Part shown: one piece after another, positions 59,791 through 64,000 of the stretch
How the letters are laid out: each line of letters begins with the position of its first letter
Position numbering within the stretch: the stretch's first letter is position 1
Assembly (NCBI GenBank): GCA_036381835.1
Contig: DASVCA010000047.1
Coordinates: 15,469-79,468, forward strand
Length of the DNA: 64,000 nt
From: DASULK01 sp036381835
GTDB taxonomy: Bacteria > Actinomycetota > Actinomycetes > Mycobacteriales > Micromonosporaceae
Direction: 5' to 3'
Made by a program: the position numbers and the translations under genes
The notes under the pieces: model-generated
Told to the model about the DNA's origin: nothing
The model's database searches: none
What the model saw: only the letters and a program-made list of their open reading frames with translations

Positions 59791-60975
59791 TTAGCCTATT
59801 CGTCCGGTCGGGATCGCGGTTTCCGTCGCCTGCCGCGGCGCGGCCGGCCCGGACGAGCGACGACCGAGCAGGAACCTCCGGGCCGGGCGTTCAACAAGCA
59901 CGTAGAGAGCCCAGGACAGGGCGAGCGAGACCGTGAATGCCGCCGCGGTCGCGCCGAGCGCCGGCAGCGTCGCCAGTTGCGGATGCGGAGTGAACAACGA
60001 CTCCCCGGTACGCATCACGATGATGTGGATCATGTAGAACGCGAAGGACAACTCGCCGAGTCGCACCATCACCGGATGCGCGAGCCAGGTGACCCGGCCG
60101 CGTAGCTCCGCCGTGGCTGCCGCGGGAATGACGAGCGCGAACCCCAACACGGTACAAGCGGCGAACCCGAGCACCGGCGGTACCCACTCGGCGGCCGCAT
60201 ACCCGATGAGCAGGACGCCGCAGGAGACGCCCAGCCCCGGTCCCCGCCAGTGGCCGCCCCGGACGAGCTCGGCGAGCACGATCCCGAGAACGAACTCCGG
60301 CAGCCGGGCAGCCGGCACGAAGTGGACCCAGGTCCCGCCCGCGACCAGCGGCACCAGCACCACCGCCACGACGCACCCCAGCCCGACGGCGTAGAGCGAT
60401 CCGGGACGCAACCGACGGACCATCGGCATGAGCAGTGGAAACAGCCCGTAGAAGAACGCTTCGCAGGCCAGCGACCAGCTCACCGGGTTGAGGCTCTGGC
60501 TGTAGTGGTAGTCCGGATTCCACGAGTGGACCAGCAGCAGGTTCGAGACGATCTGAAGGGCGGACAGGTCCGTCTCGGGCCAGACGGTCACGGCCAGCAG
60601 GAGTGCGAGCAGGGCCGTGACCAGGTGCAGCGGATACACCCGGGCCAGGCGTCGACGCCAGAACCGAACCGGCCGGTCACCCGGTCTGGCCGACCAGGCG
60701 AGGACGAAGCCCGAGAGGATGAAGAAGAACGACACGCCGGTGTCGCCGGAGCCGAACAGAGGCCGCAGGATCGTGTCTTCCACCGACCGGTCGAAGTATT
60801 CGACCACGCAGATGTGGAACGCGAAGACCAGCGCGGCGGCCAGCCACCGCATGCCGGTGAGCGCGGGCAGGGTGGTCGGCTGCGGCCGGCCGGAGCCTTC
60901 CGCTCCGGCCGACCGCTCCGCGGCCGAATGGGTCAGGATGGGCGGGTGATGATCAGGTATCGACGTAACCGACAC
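59791..60975 (-). CDS. Acyltransferase 3 (OafA/YrhL type) membrane protein
   Basis: 394 aa with about ten membrane segments. The family N-terminal pattern LTGMRWLAAALVFAFH holds the catalytic His, and GVSFFFILSGFVLAWS with a following Arg-rich loop (RPVRFWRRRLARVYPLH) is typical. These proteins O-acylate extracytoplasmic sugars, peptidoglycan or antibiotics. The substrate is unknown. GTG at 60975. Confidence 0.87.
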   Translation of the reverse strand: MSVTSIPDHHPPILTHSAAERSAGAEGSGRPQPTTLPALTGMRWLAAALVFAFHICVVEYFDRSVEDTILRPLFGSGDTGVSFFFILSGFVLAWSARPGDRPVRFWRRRLARVYPLHLVTALLALLLAVTVWPETDLSALQIVSNLLLVHSWNPDYHYSQSLNPVSWSLACEAFFYGLFPLLMPMVRRLRPGSLYAVGLGCVVAVVLVPLVAGGTWVHFVPAARLPEFVLGIVLAELVRGGHWRGPGLGVSCGVLLIGYAAAEWVPPVLGFAACTVLGFALVIPAAATAELRGRVTWLAHPVMVRLGELSFAFYMIHIIVMRTGESLFTPHPQLATLPALGATAAAFTVSLALSWALYVLVERPARRFLLGRRSSGPAAPRQATETAIPTGRIG

Positions 60976-60991
60976 AGCCCATCAAGCTATG

Positions 60992-63100
60992 TCAACGATG
61001 GCTGTGGTGGTGACCCCGGCCGAGCCGGTCCAGCACCCACGCGTTGATGAACGCCTCCTCCTGCCAGGCGCTGTAGCGGCCGCTCGGTCCACCGTGCCCG
61101 GCTTCCATCTCCGTCTTCAGCAGGTAATGGCCGTCCGGAGCCACGGTTCGCAGCCGGGCGATCCACTTCGCCGGCTCGTGGAACAGAACCCGGGTGTCGT
61201 TGAGGCTGGTCACCGCGAGGATCGCCGGGTAGGCCCGCGCCGACACGTTCTCGTACGGGGTGTACGACTTCATGTACGCGTACACCTCCGGATCTTCCAG
61301 CGGGTTGCCCCACTCCTCCCACTCGGTGACGGTAAGCGGCAGCGACGGGTCGAGAATCGAGTTGAGCGCGTCCACGAACGGCACCTGCGCCACGATGCCC
61401 GCGAACGCGTCCGGGGCGAGATTCGCCACGGCGCCCATCAACAGGCCACCCGCCGACCCGCCCCGAGCCACCAGCCGGTCGGCGGCCGTCCACCCCGCCT
61501 TCACCAGGTGCCGGGCGCAGGCCACGAAGTCGGTGAACGTGTTCTTCTTGGCCAGCAGCTTGCCGTCCTCGTACCAGCGCCGGCCCAGCTCCCCGCCACC
61601 CCGGATGTGGGCGATGGCGAACACCACCCCACGGTCCAGCAGCGACAGGCGGGGAATCGAGAACCAGGGGTCCGACGACGCCTCGTACGAACCGTAGCCG
61701 TAGAGGACGCAGGGCGCCGACCCGTCGCGAGGAGTGCCTGCCCGGCACACCAGCGAGATCGGTACCCGGGTGCCGTCGTCGGCCACCGCCCACTCGCGAT
61801 GCTGCTCGTACCGGTCGGGGTCGAAGTCGCCGAGCACCGGGGTGCGCTTGCGCAGCACCAGGCGGCGGCCGACCAGGTCGTAGTCGTAGATCGACGTGGG
61901 GGTGACCAGCGAGGTGTAGTGCAGCCGCACCTCGGTGGTGTGGTACTCCGGGTTGTCATCCAGGCCGACGGCGTAGATCGGCTCCGGGAACTCGATGTCG
62001 TGCGCGCCGTCGGCGCCGAGCACCCGTACGCCGGTCAGGCCGTCCTTGCGCAGCGAGACCACGATGTGGTCGGCGAACGCGTCGACGCCTTCCAGCCGGG
62101 TGCCGGGTGAGTGCTCGATCAGCGGTATCCAGTCGCCCGGCGCAGCCGCGGGCGTGTAGGCGAGGGCGAAGTCCTCCGCGCCGTGGTTGTGCAGGATCAA
62201 GAACCGGTCGCCCTGGTGCTCGATCGAGTACTCGACGCCCTGCCGGCGTGGTGCCACCACGATGGGCTCCGCGGCCGGGTCGCTCGCCGGGATCACCCGG
62301 ACCTCGCTGGTGATCTTGCTGTGGCTGTCGATGACGATGAACTGTTCCGAGCGGGTCAGGCCGACGCCCACCCAGAACCGCTCGTCGCGCTCCTCGTAGA
62401 CCAGCACATCGTCGCCGGTCGGGGTGCCCACCGTGTGCCGCCACACCCGGTACGGCCGCCATGCCTCGTCCACGGTCAGGTAGAACAGCACCGAGGCGTC
62501 CGCCGACCAGGCCGCGCCGTAGAAGGTCTGCGGCACCTCGTCCGGCAGCACCCGCCCGGTGCGCAGGTCCTTGACCCGCAGAATGAACCGCTCGTCGCCG
62601 GTGACATCGGTGGAGTACGCCAGCCAGCGCCCGTCGGGGCTCACCTCGAACGCGCCCAGTGCGAAGAACTCGTGCCCTTCCGCCAGGGCGTTCTCATCCA
62701 GCAGGATCTCCTCGCCGGGCAGCGGCGCGCCGTCATCGGTCGCCGGCGGCTCGGTCTCGCCGGGCTGTACCGGGCGGCGGCAGTGGATGCCGTACTGCTG
62801 GCCCTCCACGGTGCGCAGGTAGTACCAGTAGCCGCCCTTGCGGATCGGAACCGTCAGGTCGGTCTCCTTGGTACGCCGCTTGATCTCCGCGAACAGGGTC
62901 TCCCGAAGCTGCGACAGGTGCGCGGTCGCGGCTTCCGTGTACGCGTTCTCGGCCCGCAGATAGGCGATCGTGTCCGGATCGGTCTTGTCGGCGAGCCACG
63001 CGTACTCGTCGATGACCGTGTCGCCGTGGTGCGTCCGTGCGGTCGGCACGCGCTTCGCGATCGGCGGGTTGGGAACGGTGGCAGGCGTCTCGATCGTCAC
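60992..63100 (-). CDS. S9 family prolyl oligopeptidase (oligopeptidase B type)
   Basis: 702 aa. An N-terminal beta-propeller (about 70-420) gates an alpha/beta hydrolase domain. The active-site Ser is in GGSAGG, Asp in SLNDTRV and His in EAGHGG. IRGGGELGRRWYEDG is conserved in oligopeptidase B. No signal peptide, so a cytoplasmic peptidase. GTG at 63100. It is 9 nt downstream of the methyltransferase stop and probably in one operon. Confidence 0.9.
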   Translation of the reverse strand: MTIETPATVPNPPIAKRVPTARTHHGDTVIDEYAWLADKTDPDTIAYLRAENAYTEAATAHLSQLRETLFAEIKRRTKETDLTVPIRKGGYWYYLRTVEGQQYGIHCRRPVQPGETEPPATDDGAPLPGEEILLDENALAEGHEFFALGAFEVSPDGRWLAYSTDVTGDERFILRVKDLRTGRVLPDEVPQTFYGAAWSADASVLFYLTVDEAWRPYRVWRHTVGTPTGDDVLVYEERDERFWVGVGLTRSEQFIVIDSHSKITSEVRVIPASDPAAEPIVVAPRRQGVEYSIEHQGDRFLILHNHGAEDFALAYTPAAAPGDWIPLIEHSPGTRLEGVDAFADHIVVSLRKDGLTGVRVLGADGAHDIEFPEPIYAVGLDDNPEYHTTEVRLHYTSLVTPTSIYDYDLVGRRLVLRKRTPVLGDFDPDRYEQHREWAVADDGTRVPISLVCRAGTPRDGSAPCVLYGYGSYEASSDPWFSIPRLSLLDRGVVFAIAHIRGGGELGRRWYEDGKLLAKKNTFTDFVACARHLVKAGWTAADRLVARGGSAGGLLMGAVANLAPDAFAGIVAQVPFVDALNSILDPSLPLTVTEWEEWGNPLEDPEVYAYMKSYTPYENVSARAYPAILAVTSLNDTRVLFHEPAKWIARLRTVAPDGHYLLKTEMEAGHGGPSGRYSAWQEEAFINAWVLDRLGRGHHHSHR

Positions 63101-63109
63101 ACCGTCACG

Positions 63110-64000
63110 TTACAAGCCGGCGCTCGCCGTCGGCTTGATCGCCGTCACCAGTTCGAAGGGCCCGGGAAGGACCTCGATCTCGTGGAAGCCGACCGCGTGC
63201 AGCGTTCGGACGTAGTAGTCGATCTCCCGCAACCGGCTGACGCAACTGTCGACGCCGATGAGGAAATACGACCAGAAGAACTGCGCGGCCAACCGGTCGT
63301 CGGTGCGGAACTCCTCGCAGATCATGATCCGGCCGCCGGGCGGCAGCGCCGAGTAGGCCAGCGATACCAGCCGGCGGGCGATGCTCGTGGGCCAGTCGTG
63401 CAGCACTCGGACGAACGACATCGCGTGATAGCCGGTGGGCAACGGCTCGTTGAGGAAATCCCCGGGTACGAAGCCGAGTCGGCCCATGTGGCCGTGGCGT
63501 CTGGCGGTGTCCTCGACCAGGTGCCGTACCCGGGGCAGGTTGTAGACGTCGACCCGGACGCCGGGTGACATGTCCAGCAGGTGCGCGGCCAGCGTGCCGT
63601 CCCCGCCGCCGACGTCCAGCAGCCGGACCGGGCCGGCGAGCAGTCGCCGCGCATGGGCTCGGAAGGTCTTCACGATCGGTCCCAGCCCGGCGGCCATGCT
63701 TCGCTCGAACGCCCTGATCTGTGCCTCGTCGGAAGGAGGCCAGGCGAAGTCATCCTCCGGCACGCTGAGTTCGCCGCGGAGCACCTCGGGTAGCCGGCCG
63801 TGGATTCGTCGCCATGCGTACCTGTCCCGATCGCGTTCGATCGAGTCCGGGCCGAGGACCGCGACCGCCGCCTCTCGTACTCCGGGGACCGGGCGGTAGG
63901 TGGTGTCCAGCAGGTCCTCGGTGTCTTCCGTGCGCTGCACGAATCCGAGGCTCTCCAAGCAGTCGAGCAGCTTGTGGAGCCGGCCGGGCAGCGTCCCCGT
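63110..64000 (-). CDS. O-methyltransferase family 2 (partial, N-terminus beyond the window)
   Basis: Reading frame open to the right edge (at least 296 codons). It has the SAM-binding motif LLDVGGGDGTLAAHLL and the catalytic region VLHDWP, with H as general base as in caffeate/hydroxyindole O-methyltransferases. The visible start of the frame (LPGRLHKLLDCLESLGFVQR, two segments) is the dimerisation region, so only a short N-terminal part is missing. The substrate is unknown. Confidence 0.85.
   Translation of the reverse strand, partial: TGTLPGRLHKLLDCLESLGFVQRTEDTEDLLDTTYRPVPGVREAAVAVLGPDSIERDRDRYAWRRIHGRLPEVLRGELSVPEDDFAWPPSDEAQIRAFERSMAAGLGPIVKTFRAHARRLLAGPVRLLDVGGGDGTLAAHLLDMSPGVRVDVYNLPRVRHLVEDTARRHGHMGRLGFVPGDFLNEPLPTGYHAMSFVRVLHDWPTSIARRLVSLAYSALPPGGRIMICEEFRTDDRLAAQFFWSYFLIGVDSCVSRLREIDYYVRTLHAVGFHEIEVLPGPFELVTAIKPTASAGL

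Overview
The window is about 70% G+C DNA from a filamentous actinomycete. BldC, a DUF3073 protein, an ECF41 sigma factor, a valine/leucine dehydrogenase-type enzyme and the GTG-rich, tightly overlapping gene order all fit. A member of the Micromonosporaceae is the most likely source, but that is inferred from gene content and order, since no rRNA is present.

Layout. (1) 1-16.2 kb is a specialised-metabolite cluster that probably continues beyond the left edge. The minus-strand operon DAHP synthase - dihydro-hydroxyanthranilate dehydrogenase - PhzD-like isochorismatase - PhzE-like ADIC synthase should convert primary precursors, via chorismate, to 3-hydroxyanthranilate (3-HAA). Around it lie two paralogous 524-aa AMP-forming aryl/acyl ligases, an arylamine N-acetyltransferase homologue, an SRPBCC protein, two FAD aromatic monooxygenases, two quinone-type reductases, an MFS exporter and a LuxR-type regulator. 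There is no NRPS or PKS and no phenazine-core gene (phzF, phzB, phzG). (2) 16.4-18.3 kb holds an epimerase-ECF41 sigma operon preceded by a match to the ECF41 promoter. (3) 18.4-25.7 kb holds LtrA, a LysE exporter, an ABC-F protein, PurB, a YbjQ protein, a secreted S1 protease and a GDT1-type cation transporter. (4) 25.8-34.9 kb is purine synthesis (purS-purQ-purL, then purF-purM), interrupted by a large Gly/Tyr-rich membrane protein and a sterol-carrier-like protein. (5) 35.0-36.4 kb is a two-gene RiPP system: a radical SAM maturase and a 78-aa precursor with repeated aromatic-X-Asn motifs, matching a multiple-cyclophane (AmcA/AmcB-type) peptide.

(6) 36.4-42.5 kb holds DUF3073, amino-acid dehydrogenase, BldC, a hydroxyacyl-CoA dehydrogenase with a palindrome over its start codon, an apparently circularly permuted LivJ-type binding lipoprotein and a hotdog thioesterase. 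(7) 42.5-42.9 kb carries tRNA-Phe, tRNA-Asp and tRNA-Glu. (8) 43.1-51.3 kb has a polysaccharide deacetylase, a carotenoid block (idi-crtI / crtB), an epimerase, a DUF2231-Rieske protein and RecD2. (9) 51.3-53.5 kb has a peroxiredoxin behind a CsoR-family-like palindrome, then a DUF2637 gene next to tRNA-Lys, probably the remnant of an integrated element. (10) 53.5-64 kb holds an asparaginase-family protein, a TetR / DUF4873 / hydrolase operon divergent from an AurF-like diiron oxygenase, a PP2C phosphatase and STAS group, an acyltransferase, an S9 peptidase and a methyltransferase cut by the right edge.

Functional predictions come from reading motifs by eye. No database search was run. Several genes lack a Shine-Dalgarno sequence but have a TANNNT hexamer 6-7 nt before the start codon, so they are probably leaderless.
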